In this document: in pieces, positions 6,824-13,841 of the stretch
Position numbering within the stretch: the first letter of the stretch is position 1
How the letters are laid out: each line of letters begins with the position of its first letter
Assembly (NCBI GenBank): GCA_046733475.1
Contig: JBKPPF010000039.1
Coordinates: 1 to 21,964, forward strand
Direction: 5' to 3'
Source: DATEOR01 sp046733475
GTDB lineage: Bacteria > Actinomycetota > Thermoleophilia > Gaiellales > Gaiellaceae
DNA length: 21,964 nucleotides
The notes under the pieces: model-generated
What the model was told of the DNA's origin: nothing
What the model saw: only the letters and a program-made list of their open reading frames with translations
Database searches by the model: none
Program-made: the position numbers and the translations under genes

Positions 6824-8131
6824 CTACGAGCAGTCGCGCGAACCGGAATGCAGGGGGGTCCCGGACTTGTCTTCGAACGCCCAGGAGAGATTCGTCGGCG
6901 TTCCGCCTCCGCCCGCACCCACGAGCGTCAGGGCAATGGTCCCGACGGTCTTGCCTTTTGCCCACTCCACGAGGGAGTCTCCCGTCGGCGTCCCCGCGAT
7001 GCTGTGCCCTCCCGCGCCGTTGACGAGCTCGATCATGGTCGGCTGCCCCGTGGAGGGCGCAGTGAGCTGGTCGCTGAGCGGCCGATACTGAACCATCGAG
7101 TGCATATGTCCGTTCAGGACGAGATCGCCCCCGTTGTCGGCGAGGAGCTTCCACATCGCGAGCCTGCTCGTATGGATAGTGCCTTTGGATCGTGCCGGTG
7201 CGTGCCAGAACGAGACGATGCAGGGGGGCGGAGGACTCGCCGTGTTCGTGAGAAGGCTCTTCACGTAGTTGTACTGCGCTTTGCCGGCGGCCATCGAGGG
7301 ACCGCTGGAGGCAAGATCGAAGAAGAGCACGTTCCCGTACCGAAAGGACGTGTAGGCGGGGCGCCCGTGAAAGTAATCCGTCCAGGCGACGAGATTCGGC
7401 GCCTCATGGTTGCCCAGCGTCGGCTGGGTGATCGAGGCCAGCTTGCCCCAAAGCGTCCCAGCGCCTCCGTCCATGTCGTTCTCGCCGTAATGGTTGAGCT
7501 CTTCGGTGAAGGTCCCCGTTTCGTAGATGTCTCCCAAGAACAGGAAAAGGTCGGGTTGGTTGCCGAAGATGGCCTCGGCGAGCCCGTTTGGGGCAGCCTC
7601 CCCGCTCGGACCGTCGCCCACCGCGCCTACGACGGGGTCCTCGAGCGACGTCCAGACGGGCGGGGGCAGAAACGAGGACCAGTCGTTCGGCGAGTGGAGG
7701 AAGTCGGTCGTATTGCCGTTGGCGAGCGTCACAGGGATCGCCACCGCGGCGCTACCACCCGAGGCCCGCATGCTGAGCGTCCCGGATCCGTCCAGGTACT
7801 TCTGCGTCGGCCATACGAACGAGTAGTCGCCGGTGGTCGGGGAGGGGGCGAACCTCATGATGAGCTGGACGGCGGGCTTTCCGGACGGAGTCCAGGTGGC
7901 AGTCACACTCCCGCTGTTCGGTGAATTCGTGACTCGGATGGACGCGGGACCGGAGCGAGGACCGTCCGCGACGCTCACGCACAATGTGTGGCTGCCCGAG
8001 GATCCGCAGTTCGAGCTTGCATAAGCGCTTCCCGCAAGGACCAACATCGATCCGGCAGCGAGTAACCCGACAAGACAACGCGTCCATGGAAACGCTCGTT
8101 TGCCGACTGCCCCCATCAGCTCCCCCCGCAT
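6824..8131 (-). CDS. Secreted calcineurin-like metallophosphoesterase (purple-acid-phosphatase-like), 435 aa
   Basis: An N-terminal signal (CLVGLLAAGSMLVLAGSAYA, ending near residue 38) leads into a beta-sandwich-like region (about 45-140). The metallophosphoesterase core follows with its ordered metal ligands: VGDGP (D173), FLGDIYETG (D201), TLGNHE (N241, H242), SFWHAP (H310) and NGHMHSM (H342, H344). The first site is D-G rather than the usual D-x-H, as in purple acid phosphatases. The enzyme should hydrolyse phosphate esters outside the cell; the substrate is unknown. The product has an unusually Gly-rich C-terminal part (GGAGGHS; GAGGGGTPT). The start may be the ATG at 8131 or the one at 8116; GGGGAG precedes the latter by only three bases. 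It forms a pair with the DUF1996 gene and is transcribed away from the propeller gene. Confidence 0.88.
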   Translation of the reverse strand: MRGELMGAVGKRAFPWTRCLVGLLAAGSMLVLAGSAYASSNCGSSGSHTLCVSVADGPRSGPASIRVTNSPNSGSVTATWTPSGKPAVQLIMRFAPSPTTGDYSFVWPTQKYLDGSGTLSMRASGGSAAVAIPVTLANGNTTDFLHSPNDWSSFLPPPVWTSLEDPVVGAVGDGPSGEAAPNGLAEAIFGNQPDLFLFLGDIYETGTFTEELNHYGENDMDGGAGTLWGKLASITQPTLGNHEAPNLVAWTDYFHGRPAYTSFRYGNVLFFDLASSGPSMAAGKAQYNYVKSLLTNTASPPPPCIVSFWHAPARSKGTIHTSRLAMWKLLADNGGDLVLNGHMHSMVQYRPLSDQLTAPSTGQPTMIELVNGAGGHSIAGTPTGDSLVEWAKGKTVGTIALTLVGAGGGGTPTNLSWAFEDKSGTPLHSGSRDCS

Positions 8132-8261
8132 GACCCCATGGACGTACCCCCGATGGTACAGCGCTTACGCATGAACTCCTAGGGCCCCGCGAAAACCATG
8201 TAAAATCCCGCGCACACCACGAGTGTGGTTACGGGAGCGGGAGTTAGGGGGAGTCAGGGAG
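8132..8261. promoter_or_regulatory. Divergent promoter region between phosphatase and propeller genes
   Basis: This 130-base gap separates two genes read in opposite directions, so it must hold both start regions. It contains a GTACC/GGTAC inverted repeat (8144-8159 region), a TAAAAT patch near 8200 that could be a -10 for the rightward gene, and an ACCAC-GAGT-GTGGT hairpin near 8215-8228 in its 5' leader. I found no convincing -35. Confidence 0.45.
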
Positions 8262-9197
8262 ATGCATCGTCACCTTTTCATTGCGGCCGCCATTGGCTTG
8301 GGGGCCGTCATTTTCGCGTCACCGGCGAGCGGCGTGATTGAGGGCTCGCTCGTGAATCACAGGAACACGGCTTGGTCGACTCCGAGCCCAGACCCAACGG
8401 GTCTGACCTACGACGGCAAGCGGAAGAAGCTCTTGATCTCGGACTCCGAGGTCGACGAGACGCCGTTGTGGAAGGGCAGAAACTTGTTCGTCACCACCAA
8501 GGCAGGAGCGCTGAAGGCGATCCGACGGCTCACGAAGGCGACGGTCGAGCCCGAGGGAATCTCCTGGTACCCGCGAGGCAAGTCCCTCTTCGTGGTTGAC
8601 GACGACAAGAATGCCATCTTCCGCTTCGGCCCTGGCCGGGACGGGAAGATCGGCACGCGTGACGACAAGGTGAAGAAGGTCGTGGACACGCTCCGCTACG
8701 ACTCCGGGGATGCCGAAGGCGTGACGTGGCGTGCTCGCCGCGGCAAGGTCGACATGCTGATCTGGACGGACGCGACCACGACCAAGGTTTACGAGCTCAA
8801 GCGAGGACGTGACCGACGCTTCGGGACGCAGGATGACGTCATGAAAAGGGAGTTCGCAGCCTCGCAGTTCTCAGATCCGAACGGCCGCCACCTCAACGAT
8901 CCCAACGGCGTCTACTTCGACCGGAAGACCGGCCATCTCTTCATGGTTGACAGCAAGAAGCACTTCGTGCTCGAGACCACGTTGACCGGGGGGTTCGTGA
9001 AAACGATCGACATGCCCTTCTGCCGGGCGGGGAACCCGACAAATCCCTGTCGCGGATTCTCGGACCTGGTCTTCGCTCCGGGCACGGACGGATCGCCGCA
9101 TCACCTCTACCTCACCGACCGTGGGGTCGACAACAACGTCGAGCCAAACGAGAACGACGGCAAGCTGTATGAAGTGGAGCTCGTCGACGTCCCTTAG
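8262..9197 (+). CDS. Secreted beta-propeller protein, SdiA-regulated / phytase-esterase-like, 311 aa
   Basis: The ATG at 8262 is preceded by AGGGGGAG at about eight bases and opens a signal peptide (LFIAAAIGLGAVIFASPASG). The mature protein repeats propeller-blade elements: DPTGLTYDGKRKKLLISDSE, EGISWYPRGKSLFVVDDD, EGVTWRARRGKVDMLIWTD, DPNGVYFDRKTGHLFMVDSK and FSDLVFAPGTDGSPHHLYLTD. This resembles SdiA-regulated or NHL-type six-bladed propellers. Two blades carry a matching loop, GRDGKIGTRDD (125-135) and GRDRRFGTQDD (182-192), rich in Asp and possibly calcium-binding. The frame continues upstream to 8223, but that part lacks a ribosome binding site. The function is not known; a phosphoesterase-type activity would fit the divergent phosphatase, but that is a guess. 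Confidence 0.85.
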   Translation: MHRHLFIAAAIGLGAVIFASPASGVIEGSLVNHRNTAWSTPSPDPTGLTYDGKRKKLLISDSEVDETPLWKGRNLFVTTKAGALKAIRRLTKATVEPEGISWYPRGKSLFVVDDDKNAIFRFGPGRDGKIGTRDDKVKKVVDTLRYDSGDAEGVTWRARRGKVDMLIWTDATTTKVYELKRGRDRRFGTQDDVMKREFAASQFSDPNGRHLNDPNGVYFDRKTGHLFMVDSKKHFVLETTLTGGFVKTIDMPFCRAGNPTNPCRGFSDLVFAPGTDGSPHHLYLTDRGVDNNVEPNENDGKLYEVELVDVP

Positions 9198-9210
9198 ACG
9201 TCCCGCGGGC

Positions 9211-9229
9211 CCGCTCTATTCATGAGCGG
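9211..9229. terminator. Hairpin between convergent genes
   Basis: A perfect 6-bp stem (CCGCTC/GAGCGG, 7-base loop) lies in the 42-base gap between the convergent genes ending at 9197 and 9240. It is placed to act in both directions, although T-runs are lacking. Confidence 0.5.
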
Positions 9230-9239
9230 ACGCGGCTGG

Positions 9240-9482
9240 TCAGCCGGCGACGAATCGATAGGCGCCGTACGCGACCAGACCGACGAGGAACCACAAGAAG
9301 ATCGCCGCCGGAAGACCGAACCGGACGAACTGCATCGGTATCTCGTTCGTCGACCCCGAGGGATCCGTGACGTTCTCGTCGCCAACTTCGTCCCTATCCC
9401 GTGCGTCCGGGGCGACCATGCGCTCGCCGGAAACGTCAGCCCCACTGAGAGCATGAGCCGTGCTGGGGGTGCTCATATCCAT
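9240..9482 (-). CDS. Small tail-anchored membrane protein, 80 aa
   Basis: The frame from the ATG at 9482 encodes about 53 hydrophilic, acidic residues (including RDRDEVGDENVTDPSG) followed by one hydrophobic segment (GLPAAIFLWFLVGLVAYGAY, about 56-76) and a very short tail (RFVAG). The clean tail-anchor layout in the right reading frame supports a real gene. No Shine-Dalgarno sequence is visible, and TAACAT sits directly before the start, so a leaderless or weakly translated mRNA or a start at the second ATG (9476) is possible. A competing frame (9194-9454) lacks such features. I do not recognise the family. Confidence 0.55.
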   Translation of the reverse strand: MDMSTPSTAHALSGADVSGERMVAPDARDRDEVGDENVTDPSGSTNEIPMQFVRFGLPAAIFLWFLVGLVAYGAYRFVAG

Positions 9483-9782
9483 GATGTTAGGAGTGCTTGT
9501 CGCCAGAAACTGCTCAAAACTCTACATCGATACAAGGACGTAACCACTTGACGAACGTATCGGCAAACGGGCTCCGGTTCGTGAGCGGGTATGCACTGTT
9601 GCTTGGATGCTTCTTTCGCGCCGCCAGATCCCCGAAGAGACGGGGTGAAAGTAGCCAGGGACTTCTCGGCGGTATGACCCAAACGGACTATCTTGGGCGA
9701 TGCCACAATCCAGGAGGCGGTGTGGTCGGCAGCTTGTCCCTGGCCGGGAAATGACCGCCGGTCGCCACAACAGGAATGAAAG
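9483..9782. other. 300-base intergenic region upstream of the first sulfotransferase
   Basis: No convincing gene. The right part holds the folded element at 9654-9744, and the left part an ACGAAC/GTTCGT inverted repeat (9551-9556 with 9577-9582). A TTGACG at 9548 could be a -35, but no good -10 follows at 16-18 bases. The promoters of both the small membrane protein and the sulfotransferase must lie here. Confidence 0.4.
9654..9744 (+). ncRNA. Candidate structured 5' leader with three-way-junction layout
   Basis: GCCAGGGAC (9654-9662) pairs perfectly over nine bases with GTCCCTGGC (9736-9744). Inside it are two further stems, CCCAA/TTGGG (9678-9682 with 9693-9697) and GCCACA/TGTGGT (9702-9707 with 9721-9726, one G-U pair). 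Together they give a closing stem and two arms, a layout typical of riboswitch aptamers. It ends 39 bases before the GTG start of the sulfotransferase gene. It matches no riboswitch consensus I remember (cyclic di-GMP, cobalamin, TPP, glycine, SAM and ydaO were considered). A separate CCCC/GGGG hairpin lies just upstream (9630-9646). The function is unproven. Confidence 0.4.
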
Positions 9783-10550
9783 GTGGCTCAGGCGCGGATG
9801 AGCGGTCACAAAACTCCTTTCGTCGTCTTCACCACGCAGCGCACCGGCTCGACCTGGTTGATGAGCGTGCTCAACAACCAGGATGGCGTCTCAGGGCAGG
9901 GGGAGCTGTTCCTGCCGCGCCCACGCTCCCAGGAGCGCCGGTGGGATTCGGAATTCGCCTGGCCCAGGTACGTCGAGTCCCGTGATCGGTTTGGTTCGCT
10001 GAGGCCTTTCTCGGTCTATCGATACCTCAGAGATCTGTACGAGTCGCCCGGCTCGGTGGGCTTCAAGCTGATGTACTCACAGCTCAAATCGTTCCCCGAG
10101 ATCTTGCCGTTCCTCGTGCGCGAGCACATCGATGTGGTCCACCTGGTGCGCCGCAACCACATCGATGTGCTCATCTCGTTTGCGCTGAAACGCCAGATCG
10201 GACGAGCTCATGTGCTCTCGACGGCGGATCGCCCCAAGGATGAAACGGTCGTACTCGACACCGGCTCGCTCGTGAGAGACCTCCGCCGGCTCCAGTTCAA
10301 GCAGGAGTTGGGCCGCGGAACCCTCCGACTCGCCAGACTTCGTCATTTCGAAGTCGCCTACGAGGATCTCATAGCCGATCCACTGCATTTCAAGCCGCTG
10401 TTCGACTTCCTCCGTATTCCCTTCGAAGGGGCCGCGCTCGATTCGACAATCCTCAGGACGAGGACTGGGAGCCAGAGGGACGTGCTTGCGAACTACGATG
10501 AGGTGCGGCGAGTGCTCGCCGGCTCACGCTACTCACATCTGCTCGACTGA
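9783..10550 (+). CDS. Stf0-like PAPS-dependent sulfotransferase, 255 aa
   Basis: This cytoplasmic enzyme should transfer sulfate from PAPS to a carbohydrate or lipid hydroxyl. The 5'-phosphosulfate loop is VVFTTQRTGSTWLMSVLNN (14-32). The 3'-phosphate site is LVRRNHIDVLISFALKRQ (121-138), with R123/R124 and S132, like the 'RxDxxxQAxS' pattern of Stf0-type enzymes. The length fits the family. I use the GTG at 9783 because AGGA lies seven bases upstream; the ATG at 9798 has no such site. It is the only plus-strand gene of the polysaccharide locus and converges with the next sulfotransferase, leaving 17 bases between stop codons. The coding region contains a 17-bp inverted repeat at the 3'-phosphate site. 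Confidence 0.85.
   Translation: MAQARMSGHKTPFVVFTTQRTGSTWLMSVLNNQDGVSGQGELFLPRPRSQERRWDSEFAWPRYVESRDRFGSLRPFSVYRYLRDLYESPGSVGFKLMYSQLKSFPEILPFLVREHIDVVHLVRRNHIDVLISFALKRQIGRAHVLSTADRPKDETVVLDTGSLVRDLRRLQFKQELGRGTLRLARLRHFEVAYEDLIADPLHFKPLFDFLRIPFEGAALDSTILRTRTGSQRDVLANYDEVRRVLAGSRYSHLLD
10122..10172 (+). repeat. 17-bp perfect inverted repeat inside the sulfotransferase gene
   Basis: GAGCACATCGATGTGGT (10122-10138) is the exact reverse complement of ACCACATCGATGTGCTC (10156-10172), with a 17-base loop. Each arm contains the palindrome CACATCGATGTG, and both are in frame, so the protein carries HIDV twice (115-118 and 126-129). Confidence 0.85.
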
Positions 10551-10567
10551 GCTCTTTTGCTTGACTG

Positions 10568-11440
10568 TCAAGCGTCGAGCCACACAGTCGAGAGGTCTTT
10601 CTGCACGAGCCCCTCGAGGTTCAAGATGTCCTCGCGGTAGAGCGCCAAGAGCCGACTGCGAAGCTCGGGTGACATCTTCGGAGGCTCCTCCAGGTTCACC
10701 TCTCTGACTTTCTTGGCCGAGCCATGTAGTCGTTCGGGAACAACGGCCTTGGCGGTTCGAATCACGGCCGGCTGGTAGAGGAGCCGGTTCAGGATTCGGC
10801 TTCGGGGGACGTTCGCGGGGTTGTGACGCGGCGCAGTGTCCGGCCGAAAGCCCGGGTCGACGCCGATGAACGAGAAGAGCTCGTTCATCACCTGCGCGGG
10901 ATCGCGCCTGAAGTCGTCGAAGAGCAAGACCTTGATCTGCTCCCTCGGAAAGACATCGAAATAGCGCTTCATACGACGGTAGTAGAAGCCTTCGCGGACG
11001 TGACTCGAATCCGCGGACAGGTCCTCCGAGGGACTCTTGACGGGCTCGCCCCTACGAATGCGCATCAGGTAGCCCGAGAAGGCGCGCTCCGCCGGATTGC
11101 GAAGGGAGACGATGACCTGTACGTCGGGCAGACGGGCATGCATGCGCTCGGCTGCGCTCGGCGAACGGAAGTACTGGGGTGATACCTCGCCGACAGCCGT
11201 TTCCCCGGAAGCGCCGGCAAACGCCGCCTCGTATTCCTCGAACGTCTCGACGCGGAAATGCCGGAGCAGGGGCGGCTCGCCTTCGTCAGCCCACTTCCAG
11301 TCGCGCGCGTCTTCGTAGCCGAAGTAATTGGTTCCCTTCTCGGCGTACATGAAGACGTCGGGGTGCTGATCGAAGTATCGGTAAAGGGAGGTCGTCCCCG
11401 CTTTCGCGACTCCGATGACGATGAATGTCGGCAGCGTCAT
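10568..11440 (-). CDS. Sulfotransferase (Sulfotransfer_1/NDST-like), 290 aa
   Basis: Start fixed at the ATG at 11440 by GGGGAGG five bases upstream; the earlier frame to 11581 overlaps the flippase gene and looks non-coding. The N-terminus TLPTFIVIGVAKAGTTSLYRY holds the PAPS 5'-phosphosulfate loop (8-20, K13-A-G-T-T). The 3'-phosphate site is VSLRNPAERAFSGYL with R114 and S122, and GEVSPQYF (84-91) is a further family motif. The DDFRRDPAQVMNELFSFIGV segment and the final RHNP-type region match heparan-sulfate-like sulfotransferases. The likely substrate is the polysaccharide or its lipid-linked repeat in the cytoplasm. It lies 49 bases after the flippase gene and closes the minus-strand operon. 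It is clearly related to the sulfotransferase at 12992. Confidence 0.9.
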   Translation of the reverse strand: MTLPTFIVIGVAKAGTTSLYRYFDQHPDVFMYAEKGTNYFGYEDARDWKWADEGEPPLLRHFRVETFEEYEAAFAGASGETAVGEVSPQYFRSPSAAERMHARLPDVQVIVSLRNPAERAFSGYLMRIRRGEPVKSPSEDLSADSSHVREGFYYRRMKRYFDVFPREQIKVLLFDDFRRDPAQVMNELFSFIGVDPGFRPDTAPRHNPANVPRSRILNRLLYQPAVIRTAKAVVPERLHGSAKKVREVNLEEPPKMSPELRSRLLALYREDILNLEGLVQKDLSTVWLDA

Positions 11441-11489
11441 GTCGACCTCCCCACCGCTGCCACGCTGGCCCCTGTCCATCGTGTCGGTT

Positions 11490-12995
11490 TCATCGGGGCG
11501 CCACCCGGCGAGCCGGTCGGAGAAAACGCAGGCTTGGCAGCCCGCGCCGCGCCAGGTCGAGCGCCTCGGCGGCAAGGGCACGTGAGAAAACTCGGATCGA
11601 GGCGATATAGATCACGACCCCGCCGGAGCCAGCGACCAGGAGTGTGACAAGAGCGTGGCTGTCGCCCAGAACGCCCCGGATGCCAAACATCGTCGCTCCT
11701 GCCAACAGGGAAGCAAGGAGTGGTCCCTTTATGTGATTGAGATAGGCACCCAGGCGGATCGGAATGAGGCGGTGGACCGTCCAGTAATACGCAGGAGCCA
11801 CAATGCACCCGACGCAGAGCGTTGCCAACGCTACCGCGATGATCCCGAACCTCACCGCGATGAGGAAGGCAAGCGCCTTCAGAACCGTCGTCACGACGAC
11901 GATTATGACCTGCCACGACGGTTTCCCCAGCGCTTTCAGCATCGTTCCGTTCAGATAAGTAAGGAACTGCACGACGCCGAGAAACGCGAGGATCTGCATG
12001 ATCGGAACGCTGTCCATCCACTTGGTGCCGAAGACAACCGGGACGAGGTCTGGGGCGAGCGCGACCATGGCGATGAAGGCCGGGAAGGCGATCAAGCCCG
12101 CGAAGGCGGTGCTCTTGTAATGCGCACGCACGAGGCGCGGCGCGTTGCCCTGGAGTCGTGAGTAGAGAGGGAACGCGACTCGATCGATCAGGCTACTCGT
12201 CACCTGAAAGAGAAGGCGGAGCATTCGGGAACCGATGGTGTAGAAGCCCAGGCTCGCTGCTCCGAGGAAGGAACCGATGAACAACTGGTCAGAGGTTCGG
12301 TTGAAGTAGTTGAGAAGCCGAAATCCGACAACGTTCGAGCCGAAGCCGAAGAGATCCCTGAAATGCGGGTAGCTGAAAGCTGCTCGCGGGCGCCAGTTCG
12401 AGACTCGCCACAGCACGAGAACGCCGGCGATCGGCGCGGTGATCTGCTGGGCGACTAGGCTCCACACGCCGAACCCGAGGAAGGCAGCGGTCACGCCGAA
12501 GATCGCTCCGACGCCGATCGAGACGAGTGTCCGGAGCGCAAGCGAGCGGAACGCGAGTTCTCGCGTCATCAGCGCGCGTTGTACGAGATTGAGACTGCTG
12601 ATGGGAATCGAGAGCGCGAGGACTGCGAGGACCGCCGCCAGACGCGGTTCCCCGAGAGCGTGCGAGATCGGAATCGCAAGTCCCGCCATCATCGCGGCCA
12701 GAAAGAGGCCGGCGGCGACGTTCATCCAAAACGCACTGTCAAAGTGAGCCGGGTCGAGATCCTTTCGCTGCACGAGCGCGTCAGCCATGCCCTGGTCGGC
12801 GACCACCTGAGTCATCCCTATGAAGACGAGCGCGAGAGCGACGAGCCCGAAATCCTTCGGGTCGAGCAGTCTCGCAAGGATCACGAAGACGAGCAGCCTG
12901 GTGAGCTCGTTCCCCCAATTGCTCGTCGCCGTCCAGAAGACGCCTTTGGCGGCACGCCGCCGGAGGCCTGGCTCGCTTCCGTGTTCCTCGCTCAC
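11490..12995 (-). CDS. Wzx-type polysaccharide flippase (MOP superfamily), 501 aa
   Basis: This integral membrane protein has about 12-14 hydrophobic helices. Its opening, LRRRAAKGVFWTATSNWGNELTRLLVFVILARLLDPKDFGLVALALV, is shown here only as a pattern: an amphipathic start, then 'ARLLxPxDFG', diagnostic of polysaccharide transporters of the Wzx/MviN-like branch. ADQGMADALVQRK and IGSFLGAASLGFYTIGSRM are further typical stretches. It should flip lipid-linked repeat units across the membrane. The GTG start overlaps the preceding sulfotransferase stop by four bases (GTGA), and GGAGG lies three bases upstream. Such overlap indicates translational coupling. The C-terminal 25 residues are Arg-rich and cytoplasmic. 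Confidence 0.92.
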   Translation of the reverse strand: MSEEHGSEPGLRRRAAKGVFWTATSNWGNELTRLLVFVILARLLDPKDFGLVALALVFIGMTQVVADQGMADALVQRKDLDPAHFDSAFWMNVAAGLFLAAMMAGLAIPISHALGEPRLAAVLAVLALSIPISSLNLVQRALMTRELAFRSLALRTLVSIGVGAIFGVTAAFLGFGVWSLVAQQITAPIAGVLVLWRVSNWRPRAAFSYPHFRDLFGFGSNVVGFRLLNYFNRTSDQLFIGSFLGAASLGFYTIGSRMLRLLFQVTSSLIDRVAFPLYSRLQGNAPRLVRAHYKSTAFAGLIAFPAFIAMVALAPDLVPVVFGTKWMDSVPIMQILAFLGVVQFLTYLNGTMLKALGKPSWQVIIVVVTTVLKALAFLIAVRFGIIAVALATLCVGCIVAPAYYWTVHRLIPIRLGAYLNHIKGPLLASLLAGATMFGIRGVLGDSHALVTLLVAGSGGVVIYIASIRVFSRALAAEALDLARRGLPSLRFLRPARRVAPR

Positions 12996-13831
12996 GACCC
13001 TCCTGCGCGCCAGGAGGAAAGGTCGACTTCGAGCAGCTTTTCGAGCTCGTCGAACTCCTCCTCGTAGGCGCGGCTCAGCTCTGCCTTCAGCGCAGGATCG
13101 ATTCGGGGAACGGTCTTTCCATGAAAGGCGCGCTGGACGCCGGCTCTCCGCGCGGCATCGACGACGGGCTCGAGTCCCAAGCGGCGGAAACGCCGTGCGA
13201 CGCTGACACCCATCCCCGCAAGCCGCTGAGCCCTCGGGATCGTGCTGCGATTGACCCTGTTCATGGCGTTGCCGACCTCGAATCCACCGGCTGGGACGTC
13301 CAGGAACGCGGCGAGCTGTCGACAGGTGCCCGGCACGTCGGCGAACACCTGCTCGGACACGAGCGGCAACAAGTCAGACCGGGAAAAGTAATCGAGAAAT
13401 CTCTTGGCATAACGACTGTAATAGCCGTACTCAAGGGCCTTTGGCCGGCTCACGAGAAACTCATGAAATGAACCTTGAAAATTCCGTCGCTGAAGCAGAA
13501 AGCCGTACTGCGAATACGCTCGATCAACCGGATGGCGCAACATGAGGATCAGGCGGACGCCCGGCAAGGTCTCCGAGATAAGTCGAGGACATTCCTTGCA
13601 GTAGATGTATTGCGGCGACACCTCGCCGATTGCCCGAAACATTTGCCGCTCCTCGGGGCCGCAGAAGAAGCTCTCGTACCACTGCGTCCCCTTCTCAAAG
13701 TGCGCGTCGAAGAACCGAACCTCCTTCCGGCGTGAGGGCATGTAGATCTCTGGATGTGTTTCGAGCAGTCCGTGCAGCCACGTGGTGCCGCCGCGCGGAA
13801 CGCCTATCCCCAGGAAGGTGGGTAGCGTCAA
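12992..13831 (-). CDS. Sulfotransferase, paralogue of the one at 10568, 279 aa
   Basis: Translation begins most plausibly at the TTG at 13831: GAGGA lies about seven bases upstream, and the first residues (M)TLPTFLGIGVPRGGTTWLH align directly with the ATG start of the paralogue at 10568. This start also leaves a normal 10-base gap after the polymerase gene, whereas the frame back to 13954 would overlap it by over 100 bases. The PAPS loop is GVPRGGTTWLH (10-20), the 3'-phosphate site LMLRHPVDRAYSQYG (R99, S107), and GEVSPQYI is shared with the paralogue. It ends in a 4-base overlap with the flippase start. Likely role: sulfating a different position or sugar of the same polymer. Confidence 0.88.
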   Translation of the reverse strand: MTLPTFLGIGVPRGGTTWLHGLLETHPEIYMPSRRKEVRFFDAHFEKGTQWYESFFCGPEERQMFRAIGEVSPQYIYCKECPRLISETLPGVRLILMLRHPVDRAYSQYGFLLQRRNFQGSFHEFLVSRPKALEYGYYSRYAKRFLDYFSRSDLLPLVSEQVFADVPGTCRQLAAFLDVPAGGFEVGNAMNRVNRSTIPRAQRLAGMGVSVARRFRRLGLEPVVDAARRAGVQRAFHGKTVPRIDPALKAELSRAYEEEFDELEKLLEVDLSSWRAGGS

Positions 13832-13841
13832 ACCGCCGTCC

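Noticed and set aside
6752..7924. 390-codon plus-strand open frame opposite the phosphatase gene
   Set aside because: All phosphoesterase motifs lie on the other strand in order; the plus frame shows no family pattern.
9497..9754. 85-codon plus-strand frame upstream of the first sulfotransferase
   Set aside because: Poor third-base bias and low-complexity translation; the region is better explained as a structured non-coding leader.
9550..9782. Known riboswitch (cyclic di-GMP, cobalamin, TPP, glycine, SAM or ydaO class)
   Set aside because: A GGCAAACG string near 9562 recalled the cyclic di-GMP aptamer, but the second conserved half (GGACGCAAAGCC) is missing, and no other class consensus fits.
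10560..10572. Hairpin CTTGA-CTG-TCAAG between convergent sulfotransferase genes
   Set aside because: Weak AT-rich stem overlapping a stop codon, without a T-run; not supported as a terminator.
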